NCBI GenBank assembly: GCA_024752435.1
Contig: CP103026.1
Coordinates: forward strand, 62,001-126,000
DNA length: 64,000 nucleotides
Direction: 5' to 3'
Source: Allantophomopsis cytisporea
Lineage: Eukaryota; Ascomycota; Leotiomycetes; Phacidiales; Phacidiaceae
The notes below the pieces were generated by a model. The model saw nothing but the letters and a program-made list of their open reading frames with translations, did not search any database and was not told the origin of the DNA. Shown piece by piece: positions 1 through 12,271 of the stretch. A program made the position numbers and the translations under genes. The stretch's first letter is position 1, and every line of letters begins with the position of its first letter.

Positions 1-631
1 CAAGAACGCCCGCAACCAGCACGCCTCCTGCACCAATTCTTGGACTACTGGCCGCATTTGCGACAGGCCTTGTCGCAGCTGGGTTCGTTGTCATACTTCT
101 GACTGTCTCCTCATCCGTTAGTACGAGTCCCTCCTCGCCGTTCAGTTCGGGTAGGCCGTCAGCACCAAGGTCCCCGTTGAAAAGTGTCATAGCGTTGCAC
201 GCCATGACTGAGCTACCATCTGATGGGAAGTCATTGCCGGAGCATTCACTCAGCGTGCCGGAATAACAGCGAAGGAAGGGCGTGAAGGTGGCGTAAGCCG
301 AGGTGTTGGGAGAGAGATAAAAGGTCACATTACTGATTGTGCCGACGGTCGTGTCGAAGGAGGTTGAGATGTCGTCGCCGATGGTGGAGAAGAGAGAGTC
401 GGTGCTTGAATTCGACAAGGAGGTGAGGTTCAGGGTTGGAGGCACGGAAATGTACCCGTAGGCGGAGATGGGACAGCTGCGGTTGCTGGCTGTGGCGCCG
501 CAAGTCAAGCCGGTGGAGATGCGTTGAGAGCGTCCTACGCTCGTGTGGCTGTCGCCAGATCGTGTGAAGTTGGAGCACTTCGCTGCTGTAAGCGGGAGGA
601 GGGCAAGAAGAAGGTGGAGGGGATTGTGCAT
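1..631 (-). CDS. Secreted or membrane-anchored Cys-containing glycoprotein, 3' partial
   Basis: The reading frame opens at the ATG at 631 and stays open to the left edge, so about 210 residues are visible and the C-terminus is missing. Residues 1-18 form a classical signal peptide (MHNPLHLLLALLPLTAA), followed by an extracellular-type stretch rich in Ser, Thr and Asn with several N-glycosylation sequons (for example NLT, NSS, NVT) and paired cysteines (TCGATASNRSCP, CYSGTLSECSGND). The last visible residues turn hydrophobic (GAGGVLVAGVL), which suggests the start of a membrane segment or GPI signal. I do not recognise a named family. It is probably a cell-surface or secreted protein. No intron is needed in the visible part, and the start is the first ATG giving a signal peptide. 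Confidence 0.7.
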   Translation of the reverse strand, partial: MHNPLHLLLALLPLTAAKCSNFTRSGDSHTSVGRSQRISTGLTCGATASNRSCPISAYGYISVPPTLNLTSLSNSSTDSLFSTIGDDISTSFDTTVGTISNVTFYLSPNTSAYATFTPFLRCYSGTLSECSGNDFPSDGSSVMACNAMTLFNGDLGADGLPELNGEEGLVLTDEETVRSMTTNPAATRPVANAASSPRIGAGGVLVAGVL

Positions 632-3054
632 CTTGAGTGATGATGATACGAAAAAAGCTGCTTTGTAGTCTGCGCCTTCTAAAGAAATAAGTTTGAGATG
701 TCGCAGGAAAAGTAGACTATAGAGAAATATTGGTGAGCTGCAGAAAACAGATAGGAAGATTATCCTTTGATATATTATATAGCACAGCAGCATGATAATG
801 AGCGGCTCTTCTCTTATACTACCATACATACGTACAACTTTACTGTGCTGTATGGGAGGTGAGATTGTTTGACGTACAGAAACACAGAGGCTATGAAAAA
901 GATCATGACTTGACTCTTGGCAGCCCACAGATCATTCCTCATAGAAACGCCGCTGCCGTGCGTTCGATAAGACGAGTACAGAGCCTCTAATCATGCCAAC
1001 ACGAAAAAAGGGAGCAGCCCATTTTCTCCATAATCAATAGGGCCACCTGATGAACAAAATATAGGTAGCCGCTTCTTCCCGGAGTACTTAGCATTCAAGA
1101 CCTCTTCGCCTATTGACAATGGAAGATTTACATACAAGGACCAAAATCTGTGGTTGGATGTCAATTTCGGTTGTCACCGAGTGAACTAGTAGGTGCGGCA
1201 TGTATTAATGCTGTATCTCGAGTAAGCTTTTAGGCTTGTGGGGCCTCATCCACCTTGGCAATTGTGGCGCATTTTTATTTAGACGAAAAGTCAAGTATAT
1301 GACGTCGAACACATACATAATATCGTATATCGTATCCAAGTGGAATTCGAACTCCACAAACCCAGTTCAGGAGTTACTTGGCTGTCAACGCCACACTAGG
1401 TACCTTGCCGTGCTTGCTTTATTTTAAACCACGTGCCACTACCAAATTCCACCTCAAAGTACTTAACTGCTCCGATCGCTATTCTACTGCGTAGTAACGT
1501 ACTCCATGATCCTTAATTACGAGACTGAGCATCGTAACTCCATAATCGATAATTTAACGCCGTGACCCCATCCTCGCCAAGATTATCTTCTCGCAATCTT
1601 ATCTTTCACTATCCCTCGCAGGCCTTCTTTGCCCTTATAATCATCAGGTCTGCCAGCGACTAAACTCCCCGAATTGCTTATGCTTCAGTCTTCCGACCGT
1701 TCCCTCTGCTCCCCGTAACATTTTTCCTGAATACTCGTTGTTGCTAAGCAAATTGTGGGCCTTGTCCAGTTCGCGACTTCGATGCCTAAACGCTTGGTTG
1801 CAGTGCAGTGCGAAGGATTACATTCCGCAGTTCTGACGTCCAGTCGGCCACAGTGACCGTCGCTAAAACCATAAAGCTATGAAGGCAATTAACAGTTCAT
1901 AGGGTGGTGAGATAGAGGACATCAGTTCAGTAATCGAAGTAAAAACTTTGAGTAGCATGCAACACTGCTGCGATATCGAAACATTTTGTTCGCAAAGTTG
2001 TATTAACACCGGGTGAAAATGAGAAGTTCGTCTAGACACTATTATAGTTGCGAAGGTAGTCTTGAAACACGAAATTGTTCCAACAATTTTGTGTCAATAC
2101 CAATTCATAGCTAAGAAGTGTTAAGCACGTGTATATCAATCAGTGAGTGAAGTTGGAGAGTGACAGCACGTCATGTATCATAGAACCATGGCATTTCTCA
2201 GAGAGCTTCTCTCTGTGACAATCAAATACAAGTCGAGTGCGCATTCCAAACTGCACTCTGTAAACACACGTGCTGCCTCACGAAATTGTCAAATTATGTC
2301 AACTCAATCTGGATTGGAGTCCTTAATCTGTATTGACAAAGAATGACGACAAACCTTTCACTTTGATTGATAACCACTAATGACTAGGATGAGGCTACTG
2401 CTCCGAAATTAAAGACAATACATAATCCTTACAATCGCTTCTTGGGGAAAAAAGCATCTCTTCGAGTATCTCGTGTGTCATTAGACAAATTTTACAAGTC
2501 AACTATACCGCGGCAAACGGCTTCTTTTATTCAATTGCTCATTACAAACAGAAGCAGAGGATCCAAGCTTGGTCTCGGTGCCACTGAGGATTCCGGGTTC
2601 ATAAGTGAGTATAGAGGCCTCTTGGATGTTCTTGATGCCATAGCCTGGACAACAATCAACGAGATGTCATGATGTTGAGTGGTTGTGGACCACACTCTGA
2701 AAGCACCTGATGATTAGACAACCATATATCTCCAAACTGAAATTTATAACTGCATCCATTCGAGTGTATATCTATCTCTATACTACTCGATGAAACTAAA
2801 CTATCATATGAAAATCAACAAAAGCGCACGGTTCATGATTGTTACGTTTGGCAGATTACTTGAGCCGTTTCGATGTTCTATAATCACTTGCTCATTCAAG
2901 ACATAATGTTTGAATCTGGTGCAGACCTTCATATTGCAACTATGGCCACAAATCCAGCCCTGAATCGATTTCAATTATAAGAATGCCCCATTGATGGTGC
3001 TTCACCGACTAGCCTTGTAGAGTTCTATTACTCGCTCGTTCTCACTATTGGTCA
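632..3054. other. Intergenic, no supported gene
   Basis: This is 2.4 kb of AT-rich DNA upstream of the left-edge gene and downstream of the GFA-type gene. The short open frames here lack codon bias, family motifs or plausible splice structures. Three CACGTG palindromes lie at 1430, 2126 and 2267. I see nothing else. Confidence 0.6.
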
Positions 3055-3682
3055 CTATACGTGTAAACCATCCTCCTCAAATTGCTTGGCTCCTTCGGTG
3101 GGGAGTTTCCAGGCCACACGGTCCTTGGTGAACTGTTCCATCGTCGGCCTCAACTTGGTCTCATGCAGAGAGAAATCGTCCACGCTTCCTACGCGTAAGA
3201 TACTCATGCCCGGGAAAGCCGCACCAACGCGATACATGAGCGAGCCGCACGTGGAGCAGAAGTAGTTGGTCATACTGTTGTCTTGGCCGGGGGTTTTGAA
3301 GAAAACAGTACGTGATTGACTAAAGGTCTTCAGGTTTTCGCGGCCACGCAGGTGCTTCAGGTGCGTGTCGTAGACGGTGAAGTTGGTTGCGTGCACAGAC
3401 GCGGTAAGTTTGTGGCAGTCAGAGCAGTTACAGACAAAGGAGCCGACGAAACCAGGGCCATGGGTCGGCTAAGAAATTTAAGATAGTATTAGAGCAGAGC
3501 AAAGCACATGGACGAGCAGACTTGATGGCAGGACTTACAAACGACAGCTGCACAGCGCCACAAAAGCAAGTAGCCGTTGCTTCATCTTCGTTGGACCAGC
3601 CGTCGTTGGCTAATCCCGCCACAGGGAAGTACGGTTTTGATTTGTCCACGGTGGTGATAGCTGGGGTGGTAGTAGAGGTCAT
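3055..3682 (-). CDS. GFA/CENP-V-domain zinc protein (glutathione-dependent formaldehyde-activating enzyme-like)
   Basis: Two exons, 3682-3539 and 3468-3055, joined across a 70-nt GTAAGT...TTAG intron, give 185 residues in frame. The family's zinc-cysteine pattern is present: CFCG at 39-42 (C39, C41), CNCSDC at 61-66 and CSTC at 119-122. These match the two zinc sites of the Mss4-like fold, and the length is normal for the family. The prototype, bacterial Gfa, was proposed to speed formation of S-hydroxymethylglutathione from formaldehyde and glutathione. Fungal genomes hold many paralogues of unknown substrate, so the specific reaction is not established here. There is no signal peptide, so it is probably cytosolic. 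The start at 3682 gives a hydrophilic N-terminus; an upstream in-frame ATG at 3766 would add 28 residues unlike the family. Confidence 0.9.
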
Positions 3683-5784
3683 AATTAGGTACTTTTGTAT
3701 GCGATCGGGCGTTGATATGATATTTAGGACTGATAATGGAGTGTGTAAAAATTTAGTAAGTAGCAAACAGGGAAGTTATTGTAGATACAAGAGTTGTATC
3801 CCAATGGTTGTTGTAAGAAGTATGCTTTATATATATATGAATGTATATATAATCACATACGGTGATGTAGGCTATTGAGTGCCTAGGTCGAGAGTGTCAA
3901 GATCTCTGATACCCCGCTCGTAAGCCACATACGTGACTTCATTGCTTCCCTAAAACTCACCAAAATTTGTAATCTTCAATCTTACGAGTTCTGCTCATTG
4001 TACGTATTAAGCATAGATTCGGAATATTTAAAAGTACATATCAGCAACTGTAGAAATACGATGTTGTAACTGGCCGATAATCAAATTCTATCAGAAAACT
4101 CCCCACTCTCGCTTAAAAGCTTGTGAGTCTGGCAGTGTCCGGAGTTTAAGGATACCCCAATCCGATTACTCGGTTCAGTTGGCTCGATCCGCTCGATCCG
4201 CTCAAAATTAATTACTTTCATCGTTTTGTGGCTCTTGCACAGTCCGTAATCGACATCAATTCTGGTAAAGCGCAGGAGACATGGAGAGGAGACATGGAGA
4301 TGGTGTGAAATCTTAGTACAGGGCTGTGAGCGGGACTGAAACCCAAAAACGAATAAAATGTAAGGACTATTGCGTGTGATCTAAAGGGACTCCGATTACA
4401 AAGTTTAGGTGCATCCCTTGAAATGAGTTCTACAAACCACCCCCTCATTTGGGATTCAGTTTTGACTCACTCGGTTCATTAGAGGTATCTCTTTATTTCT
4501 ATTCCTCCTCTTTCAATAGCTCTGATATCTCTAGACTCGATATGAAATTGGAATATCTACCTTACACACATTCTCATAACATCTTTGGGACCTGCCAAAA
4601 TGTCAATGTCTCAATCTATTCCAATGTTGTACGCGACAAGCCTAAATATGAATATCCTTTTACTTCTTAAAATGAGCCAAGTGAATGGATAAATTACACC
4701 CGTACAGAAACGATATCTGATATTGTCTACGAAACTCGAAAATGTCATGTCAGCAAGGTCTGTAGCGATGGAAATTGTTTATTGGCAGCAACCTTTACGA
4801 CGACGAATCAAATTGGTTTCAGTACATGGTGGGTGATAACAATGGCAATTGTCCTCAAAGGACAAAAGAAGTCCTTCACTACTACAGCTCGACATCTATC
4901 AAGCCTCGGCTTATGACCCAGATTTGTTCGGAAACATGGGAGATTCTCAGGGTGGCGTTTGAAAATAATGGAGAGCCACGCGTGATCATATGAGTAGTAC
5001 GCAGTAGGCATAATTTCAATGTCGAATTCAAGTACTTCAGATCCTCAATGACTGTACTAGGTCAGTAAAGCATACAAATACAGGACGTTACTCTATCTTG
5101 GCATTCGCGAATAAGTCTCTTAGATTCCTTGCTCTTGTGGCAGTCCTCAACTCTATTTGATAAAGCACGAGCAGTAGGAGCTATCCGGTATTCAGTCCAG
5201 AGCGCATTCAGTCCGACCTCAGTCCTAAACAATCTATTTCCCATACAGACGACAAGGAATACAGCGACGTTATCTTCTTGGCAAGCAGAGCTCATGCAAT
5301 CTGATTAGTCAGAACCAGTTGAAGCCATACCCTCCTTTAAGTCAGCAGATAAGAGCTTTGCTTTTTATCCTTGTGCTGAATCATCATGCATCCGGATTAT
5401 TAAGAGGAACGGTGACCCCTCCTAAGGCAGCAATTTTCTATGTATCTATACACTGTCACTGCTGAGAAAAGTGATAATTATGTACCAAAAATATAGCTAT
5501 GTTTGTATAGTACCTGGCCAAATTGTCCAGAGATTTTCAATTCTCAACCATGTTCTCTCATGAATCAACAAATCATGTATTCTTACCCTGCCATTGCCTA
5601 TCACAGTGCATCTTCGACTCCAATATCTGGGCCAGTTGTATGTATGTGCCTCGGCCAGACAGCCTGGGATAGAATACTTAGCAAAGCACAGCCTTTATAA
5701 AGGCTATGCATTTTCACTCTCTACGTCAATGCTTTCAGTATTTTCCTATCTTCGGTAAAAGTAGTCATAATTTTGTTTAATAAG
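3683..5784. other. Intergenic, no supported gene
   Basis: 2.1 kb of AT-rich sequence separates two divergent genes. It holds a 13-bp tandem duplication at 4274-4299 and a small repeat of GCTCGATCC at 4182-4204. Open frames here are short and without recognisable motifs. Confidence 0.6.
4274..4299. repeat. 13-bp tandem duplication
   Basis: Two exact adjacent copies of AGGAGACATGGAG in intergenic DNA. Confidence 0.9.
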
Positions 5785-7895
5785 ATGAAGCTCGAGTCTG
5801 AAGATACTCATTCAATAGTGGATATAGTGGCTTATGAAAAGGTGTGTGTCTTTGTTCCAGTCGGGTCATTATCGAAGATCATTCTCATCGTCATATAGGG
5901 CGTTGATGAGGCTGTAGATCTAGTTGCCGGTCATATAGATGATGAACCGTTAGATCCTCAAGAAGCACGGAAGCTTCGAAATAAGATCGACTGGGTGATT
6001 CTGCCCATGTTGTTCTCTCTGTACACTAGTATGTGCCCTCGTCTTAAGTAGACATATAGCCAATCTAACGAAATATCTCTTAGTTCAGAACATGGACAAG
6101 TGGGTGCTTCAAACTCACGTGCTCAAATTCTTTGGCTTAATCTGTGTTTGATTCAAGGACAACTTTAGGCGCCTCGGCCGTGTTAAACATAATACAAGAC
6201 AACCATCTCACAGCTGACGAGTTTAACACACTTGGCTCCGCTTTCTACATTGGTTAGTCTTCTCTTTCTCTCCTCTTCGATTTGAAACTTACATATCTAT
6301 TGATAGGATACATTGTGTTTGCATATCCGCACTCTTGGGCTCTGCAAAGATTCCCTGTTGCAAAATATCTTGCAGTGAATATATTTGTCTGGGCTATCTT
6401 TTTAGGACTCCATTGTGTATGCAAAAACTTCGGCGGACTTTGTAAGTGTCTCAATAATTCCTGCCACCACGATCCTGACTTTCATATAGTCGTCCTTCGC
6501 TTCTTGCTAGGAGCTTCGGAAGGATGTATCACAAATGGAGTGATGTTGGTTACCTCCATGTTTTACAATCGTACCGAGATTGGTGAGCGTATCGGCTGGA
6601 CTTTCCAATGCAATGGATTTGCCTTGATTGTCTCTGGCTTTTTGGCTTTTGGCGTCGCTCATTCAGACCCGGCAAAGAAGCCTGCTCGTTGGCAGCTTCT
6701 ATTCATTGTTTACATGGGTCTGACCTTCCTCATCGCCGTTTGGTTCTGGATTGGGTTTCCTAACAGTCCTATCGGGGCACGATTTCTAAGCAAGGATGAC
6801 AAGGTCAAGGCGGTTAGACGCATTCGCTCCAACCAGGTCAGCCTCCGAATCGCCATCAGACTAACTATCATAACCACTAACATGCAAATACTTCACAGAG
6901 TGGCATTGAGACCAAGGCTTGGAAACATGAACAATTGAATGAAGCACTTAAGGATATCAAAACTTGGTTGTTCTTCTTGTTCTCCGCAATATCGTAAGTC
7001 CTATGGAATTCTCGGCTGAGCAACGTTATGTCAAAGGGTACTCATGCCTGCTTCAGTAACTTGCAGAACGGGTTTCAGATACAGTACAGTTTGATCATAA
7101 AATCCTTTGGGTTCTCGACTGCCGAGTCTACTGTATTAAACATACCTGCTGGTGTTACTATGATCATATCAGTCACCCTCTCAACTTTGATCCTCCGTCG
7201 TTATCCTGTATGTATCTTAGGCCTAGTCATACGTTCACTTCTGACCACAAACATCCCATTAGAACTCTAGATGTTGGATCGGAGTAGCCTTCTTCATACC
7301 ATCTATTCTGGCTGTTGTATTACTGATGGCTCTTCCCTGGAGCAACCGTGTCGGACTCCTATGCGCATATTACGTCTTCAACTTCGGCGGGGCCCCCTCT
7401 TTCGTTATGGTCATCTCATGGGTGACTGTTACCACTTCTGGGCATACCAAGGTCTGTATTCCGTCTTGATATTCCTATCCAAACTGAATGTTTACTGGTC
7501 TTAGAAACTAGCAGTCAACGCAATATTCCTTGTTGGCTATGCACTTGGCCAATTACTATCCACTCAATTTTGGAAAGCACAATATAAGCCAAGAAACTAT
7601 GTGCCCTACGGAATTATGCTAGTAAGTTTCTGTTGACTCCATGACAGGACACAAATTACTAAGATACGTAACTTAGGGAACATATGTCGCTGACATAGCT
7701 CTCCTTTTAACCATTCGTTATATCCTAAACAAAGAGAACAGGCGCCGGTTTGGATTGACATCTACGGAAGAGCAAGATGATTATGGATATGTTGAGAGAG
7801 CCGACTCAGACGGTCATACCTTGCGTCAAAAGGTAGATAAAGGCATGCTGGATTTAACTGACAGGCAGAACCTTTCATTCCGCTATGCTTTGTGA
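5785..7895 (+). CDS. MFS permease, allantoate/Dal5 (anion:cation symporter) family
   Basis: Eleven exons keep one frame: 5785-5841, 5899-6028, 6084-6099, 6158-6252, 6307-6441, 6490-6836, 6899-6993, 7057-7207, 7263-7451, 7505-7621 and 7677-7895. The product is 516 residues, the usual length for this family. It starts with a hydrophilic N-terminus, then IDWVILPMLFSLYT and NMDKTTLGASAVLNIIQDNH, which are the Dal5/Tna1-type first helix and following loop (DK then NxxxDxH). About 12 membrane helices follow, for example GYIVFAYP, FVLRFLLGASEGC and WQLLFIVYMGLTFLIAVWF, with an FPNSP loop after the sixth helix and a cytosolic C-terminus. Members import allantoate, ureidosuccinate, nicotinate, pantothenate, biotin or dipeptides by proton symport at the plasma membrane. 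The substrate cannot be told from sequence. Exon 3 is only 16 nt. The gene is convergent with the P450. Confidence 0.9.
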
Positions 7896-8526
7896 AGGGT
7901 TATTTTTTCGAACCTTTATTAGCCATTCAGGAGCGGGTGCTTAAATGTAATCAAGTGTGTTTCTCTGCCCCGTTGTGAAAAACTAGTAGATTTATTATCA
8001 ATATACTTTTATGAAAGAATCTCGCTATATTCTACTAAGCTGTTCGCTTTTGCAGTAAGGTATCATCATAGTCTGATCGACCTGGCTTGTGTTTCTTATC
8101 TGATTGCTTCATTTTGTCCCTATCATATCATTCTATGTGGTGTTTTTCTGAATTTCTTCTTTTGCCTTGAAATGTTTGACTCACATGGTTGTCTCACTTA
8201 ACTTAATAAGGAAGTTGAGATATATCTAGCTTCTATCTAATAACGCGCAGCGAGTAGGAGTAGAACCATTCTTAAAATCAACTTGATAAACCAATACTCC
8301 CAAGTATACCTTCAATGCATCGTTTTACTCGTGTATGTTCTTGCCTTTGTACAGAGGTTTCTCTAATCTTACCCATCATCGTGAGTCTCCATCTATTGGC
8401 ACACCACGTCACCTGCCATCAGATAAACTTATTGCATCTTCTGACTGGTACTAGGGATACATTTTGTGAGTAAACTTCGTCAAGATATTACCAAGAGTTA
8501 CATAAGGGTTTAGATATTTGAAGGTT
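7896..8526. other. Intergenic between convergent genes
   Basis: 631 bp between the stop of the permease and the stop of the P450. It should hold both 3' untranslated regions and poly(A) sites. I see no gene. Confidence 0.6.
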
Positions 8527-10241
8527 CTAGTCTTCAGCTTTCGGCAGAACAAAAACCCGCAACCCCTTTGATTCCCGACTTGGCAGTGCATTGAACCCAT
8601 CCGCAACAATCTTCACATCACGTTCGTACACAACATCATTCAACCTCAATCGGCCACCAAATCGTCGCACCACGGTTGCAATAGTGAAGTACAATTCTGC
8701 CCAGGCTAAGTTTAAACCAACACATATGCGAGTCCCGCCACCAAATACAACGAGATACTTGCGACGCTGTCGGACTTCTGGGCTATCAAATGGTATCCAA
8801 CGTTCGGGATCGAAATTGTCCGGGTCGATGAATATGTCTGGGTTCTCGACTATATCGATAATTGACATACAAACGGGAAGACCGCGTGGTATCTCTAGGT
8901 CGAGTTTCTTGTAACGATATGAAACATCCGGAGAAACGCGGGAAAAACGGTGTGATACACCTTTGCTTAGTCGTAGACCTTCGTATATCACAGCTGTCAG
9001 ATAGGGTAGTTTCTCCAGCTCTGCAACTGAGGGAACTGCAGTTGAGTCCGGAATAGCCGCTTCAAGTTCCCCACGAAGACGGGCCAGACAAGATGGACTG
9101 GTGAGCAGATAGTAGAAGGTAGACTCAAGAGCCCTAGCTGTGGTCTGAGAGCCTGCCGCAGTCAAAGTCTGTGCTTCCTCTGTAAGACGCATGATCGACT
9201 TCTCGAAGGCCGGCACGTCAGCATCCAGCATAGTTTCGAAAATGGTCAAAGAGGCATCTTTAGGTATTTTCTGATTATCGCTGCTTGTATGTCGCTCTAC
9301 AACAGCTGTTATTTGCTCCACGAGTTGGTGTTGACGTTTGTTTGCGGATACCATACTTGCTTTCTTTGACTTCGATGCTAGCCATGGCAATCGCTTGAAG
9401 AGGGTGAAAGCCCAGGGAAATTGTCGAACAAAATGAGTTGAACGGCTTTCATGTACGACACCCTCGTACCACTGTTGTGCGAAGTCATGAAGCCCCAGAC
9501 AGTCATATGTATAACCAAAGCATACCTGTGAAATTATGTCAAGCGTGAGTGCGACGAATGCATGAGTCAGTATCACTACTTTGTTCTTATCCCCTGATTC
9601 TTCGAGTCTACCGCAAAGCTTATCAACTTTATCTACTATGAGCGGCTCGAGAGTTCGAATCGACGCTTTTGAAAAAAAGGGGTTTAATTGGTTCCGTCGT
9701 TGCCTGTGGAGGTCATGCTCAATGGTCTTGAAGGTGCTATTGCGGGTCCAGCTATTTTCCACATGAGTTATTGGCATGTTAAAGTGACAAATTTGACGAG
9801 GGGAGAGATTCGTACGACTGTCTGACTGTCCATATCCACTTATCAGATCGTCTTTTGCCAGATCCGACGTATAACACGTCGAAAAATTCTGGGTCGCTAC
9901 AATGCACTTCGTAAGGATTGATGCGTACGAAAGGTCCTTTAATAGCTGAAGTCAGTTTACTACCACACGAATTATTTCTGAAAATACGTACCGTACTGTT
10001 CATGTAACTCTCGAATCTTCCAGGTATATTGGCCGTCATGCCAGACATCGTAGTAGAATTCATACCAATATGTCAGGGCTGCAAGTTTTGGCCCCGGGAA
10101 TTTGGCTGATGGAGTGAAATACAAACGATAGATGGCGAGCACTATAAGATATGCAATAACAAAGTCCACAATTATTTTCAGGCTCGTCGAGACCGGGAGA
10201 AACGTGTGAGCGGAAGCTCTCAGAGCATCTTTGAAATCCAT
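8527..10241 (-). CDS. Cytochrome P450 monooxygenase (trichodiene-oxygenase-like)
   Basis: Exons 10241-9992, 9945-9816 and 9751-8527 join in frame to 534 residues, a standard class II microsomal P450 length. An N-terminal membrane anchor (about residues 22-41, IIVDFVIAYLIVLAIYRLYF) is followed by the proline-rich hinge KFPGPKLAAL. The I-helix reads AAGSQTTAR, matching the AGxxTT oxygen-activation motif. The K-helix ExxR is EGLR, the PERF-type motif is PERW, and the heme loop is FGGGTRICVG with Cys470 as the iron ligand. All hallmark residues are present, so it should be active. The closest general style is the trichodiene oxygenase/benzoate-type fungal P450s that act in secondary metabolism or detoxification. 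No terpene cyclase, PKS or NRPS lies within the window, so the substrate is unknown. Confidence 0.93.
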
Positions 10242-10917
10242 GAGGACAATAATGTGCCTTCGACATGAAATCAGAATTAAAAAACCAGCAAAGGCTTCTA
10301 TGTATTAGGCGGGGTAATCTCAACGATGCAATCGCCTTACTCAGCTGTTTTTCTGTATCGCAATTTTCCTATTTGGGCAGGTCGTATCTAAACCATGCTT
10401 TGAGATAGCGAGAGCACAGGGAGCTGAGCAAGACAAATGAGTGACTTATATGAAATTTTTGCAGTCGCTACTGTACGACTCTCGAATCAATTGACGATTT
10501 ATTTAATATCGCATGCCTGAAAAGAGTTCAAGAAACTAGATAAATCCTTCCGCTTTTAATATCTTAGCTCGACAGATTTCCTATATTGGGTTGGAATTAT
10601 TTAAGAAAATCCTGTAAAATGCATTTTTAGGAATTTTAAAATCCCTGCACTGTTTACATATCATTTGCAGACTTCCTCAAGCAAGCTGTTGCAAATTTCC
10701 TTCGACAAGTCCTCCACAAAATCTCGTGAAGATTTTTAAATATCTTCATATTTTACACCTAATTCTGGGTGATCTGTAAATTATTTTGAAATCCCTTCTT
10801 GGCGACATCGTCATGACATCTTATGTCTCGTCTACAGTTAACGATATCAATGTTCGCCTCGTTGATAGCGATTGATATCCGTTATCGCTTCGTGCGGGGA
10901 ACCATCCCACCTTTACA
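10242..10917. other. Divergent intergenic promoter region
   Basis: 676 bp of AT-rich DNA between the divergent P450 and threonine aldolase starts. It presumably carries both promoters. No recognised operator was found. Confidence 0.6.
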
Positions 10918-12174
10918 ATGGCACTCCTTCAAAGAACACTCCTTCAAAGAACACAACGCCTTTTGGGCAGCAACATTCGACTTCGGGCCATGTCTTCCAT
11001 CCCGTCCAAACGCCTTCGTGGTCTCAATGGCCCAGAATCCGTCTCTCCAGCCTCAAATGTCAACGAGATCAATGCCTGGTCTGGTCCTGGTCAAGCAGCT
11101 TTCGATTTCCGTAGTGATGTTGTGACAACACCAACCCAGGCAATGCTTACAGCAATTCAAAACACTACACTCCTCGACGATGTCTTTGTCGAAGACCCAA
11201 CTACGAACGACCTCGAAGCTTTCATGGCTGATCTCACGCAGCACGAGGCAGCCCTCTTCGTCCTTTCCGGTACAATGGGCAATCAACTCGCTTTGCGTTC
11301 ACACTTAACTCAGCCACCATATTCAGTACTCTGCGATTATCGAGGACATATCGTCGAGTGGGAAGCTGGGGGCGTAGCTTCCCTCTGTGGCGCAATGGTC
11401 AAGGGCGTCGTACCGACGAATGGGGTTTACCTCACCTTGGAAGACATTAAGAAGAATGTGATACTGGGCGATGATGTACACGTCTGTCCGACAAAAGTTA
11501 TCAGCTTAGAAAACACACTCGGAGGAACAATTATGCCATTGGAGGAAGTCCGAAAGATATCTGCGTTCGCAAAGGAACACGATATTCGACTCCATCTTGA
11601 TGGAGCTAGAATCTGGGAGGCTGTGGTAGCTGGCGCTGGAAGCCTACCTGAATACACTAGTTGCTTTGACAGTGTATCTTTGTGTTTTTCAAAGGGACTC
11701 GGCGCTCCGGTTGGCAGCATTCTTGTCGGAAAGAAGCCATTCATCAAACATGCAAGATGGGTGAGAAAGAGCATTGGCGGTGGATTGAGACAACCGGGCG
11801 TAGTGACAGCCGCAGCAAGGGTGGCTGTAGAGACTACATTTGGCAAAGGTCCAAATGGAGAGGGGGGACTTCTCAGAAGAAGTCATGTGAGTGCGAAGAA
11901 AATTGCCCAGATTTGGACGGATTTGGGTGGAAAGCTAGATAAGCCGACGGAAACAAATATGGTTTGGCTCGATCTTGAATCAGCTGGTGTGTCTGCGCAG
12001 CACTTCTCCGCACTTGGAAAAGAGAACGGCCTTCGACTATTGGGAGGCAGATTGGTTGTCCACTATCAGATCTCTGATGAGGCTATTGAGAGATTGACTG
12101 ATGTTATGAAAGAAATATTAACGACTAAGCAAGATACCCATGTAGATAATGTTGGTCACAAGGCATATGGATAA
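10918..12174 (+). CDS. L-threonine aldolase (low-specificity, PLP-dependent, fold type I)
   Basis: A single exon encodes 418 residues. The PLP-binding core is clear: FRSDVVTTPTQAML near residue 64, the SGTMGNQLALR loop near 117-127, LHLDGAR with Asp228 contacting the pyridine nitrogen, and CFSKGLGAPVGS with Lys259 as the Schiff-base lysine. The family (yeast Gly1) cleaves threonine or allo-threonine to glycine and acetaldehyde, and many members accept other beta-hydroxy amino acids. The first 25 residues are basic and amphipathic (two copies of LLQRT), so a mitochondrial presequence is possible. A second start at Met25 would give a cytosolic form. The N-terminal repeat comes from an exact 15-bp tandem duplication at 10922-10951. 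Confidence 0.95.
   Translation: MALLQRTLLQRTQRLLGSNIRLRAMSSIPSKRLRGLNGPESVSPASNVNEINAWSGPGQAAFDFRSDVVTTPTQAMLTAIQNTTLLDDVFVEDPTTNDLEAFMADLTQHEAALFVLSGTMGNQLALRSHLTQPPYSVLCDYRGHIVEWEAGGVASLCGAMVKGVVPTNGVYLTLEDIKKNVILGDDVHVCPTKVISLENTLGGTIMPLEEVRKISAFAKEHDIRLHLDGARIWEAVVAGAGSLPEYTSCFDSVSLCFSKGLGAPVGSILVGKKPFIKHARWVRKSIGGGLRQPGVVTAAARVAVETTFGKGPNGEGGLLRRSHVSAKKIAQIWTDLGGKLDKPTETNMVWLDLESAGVSAQHFSALGKENGLRLLGGRLVVHYQISDEAIERLTDVMKEILTTKQDTHVDNVGHKAYG
10922..10951 (+). repeat. 15-bp in-frame tandem duplication at the 5' end of the aldolase gene
   Basis: Two exact adjacent copies of CACTCCTTCAAAGAA within the coding sequence give the repeated peptide LLQRT. Confidence 0.95.
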
Positions 12175-12271
12175 GTTAAAATTAACGCATGTCATAGCCT
12201 TGTTAGTTTTTTAGAATATAGGATTTATCCATCAACTGATATCTAAAGATCCCTCTCATCATTGAAACGAC

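Noticed and set aside
5785..10241. Permease plus P450 as a secondary-metabolite cluster
   Set aside because: No backbone synthase, terpene cyclase or cluster regulator is adjacent; convergent neighbours alone are not evidence.
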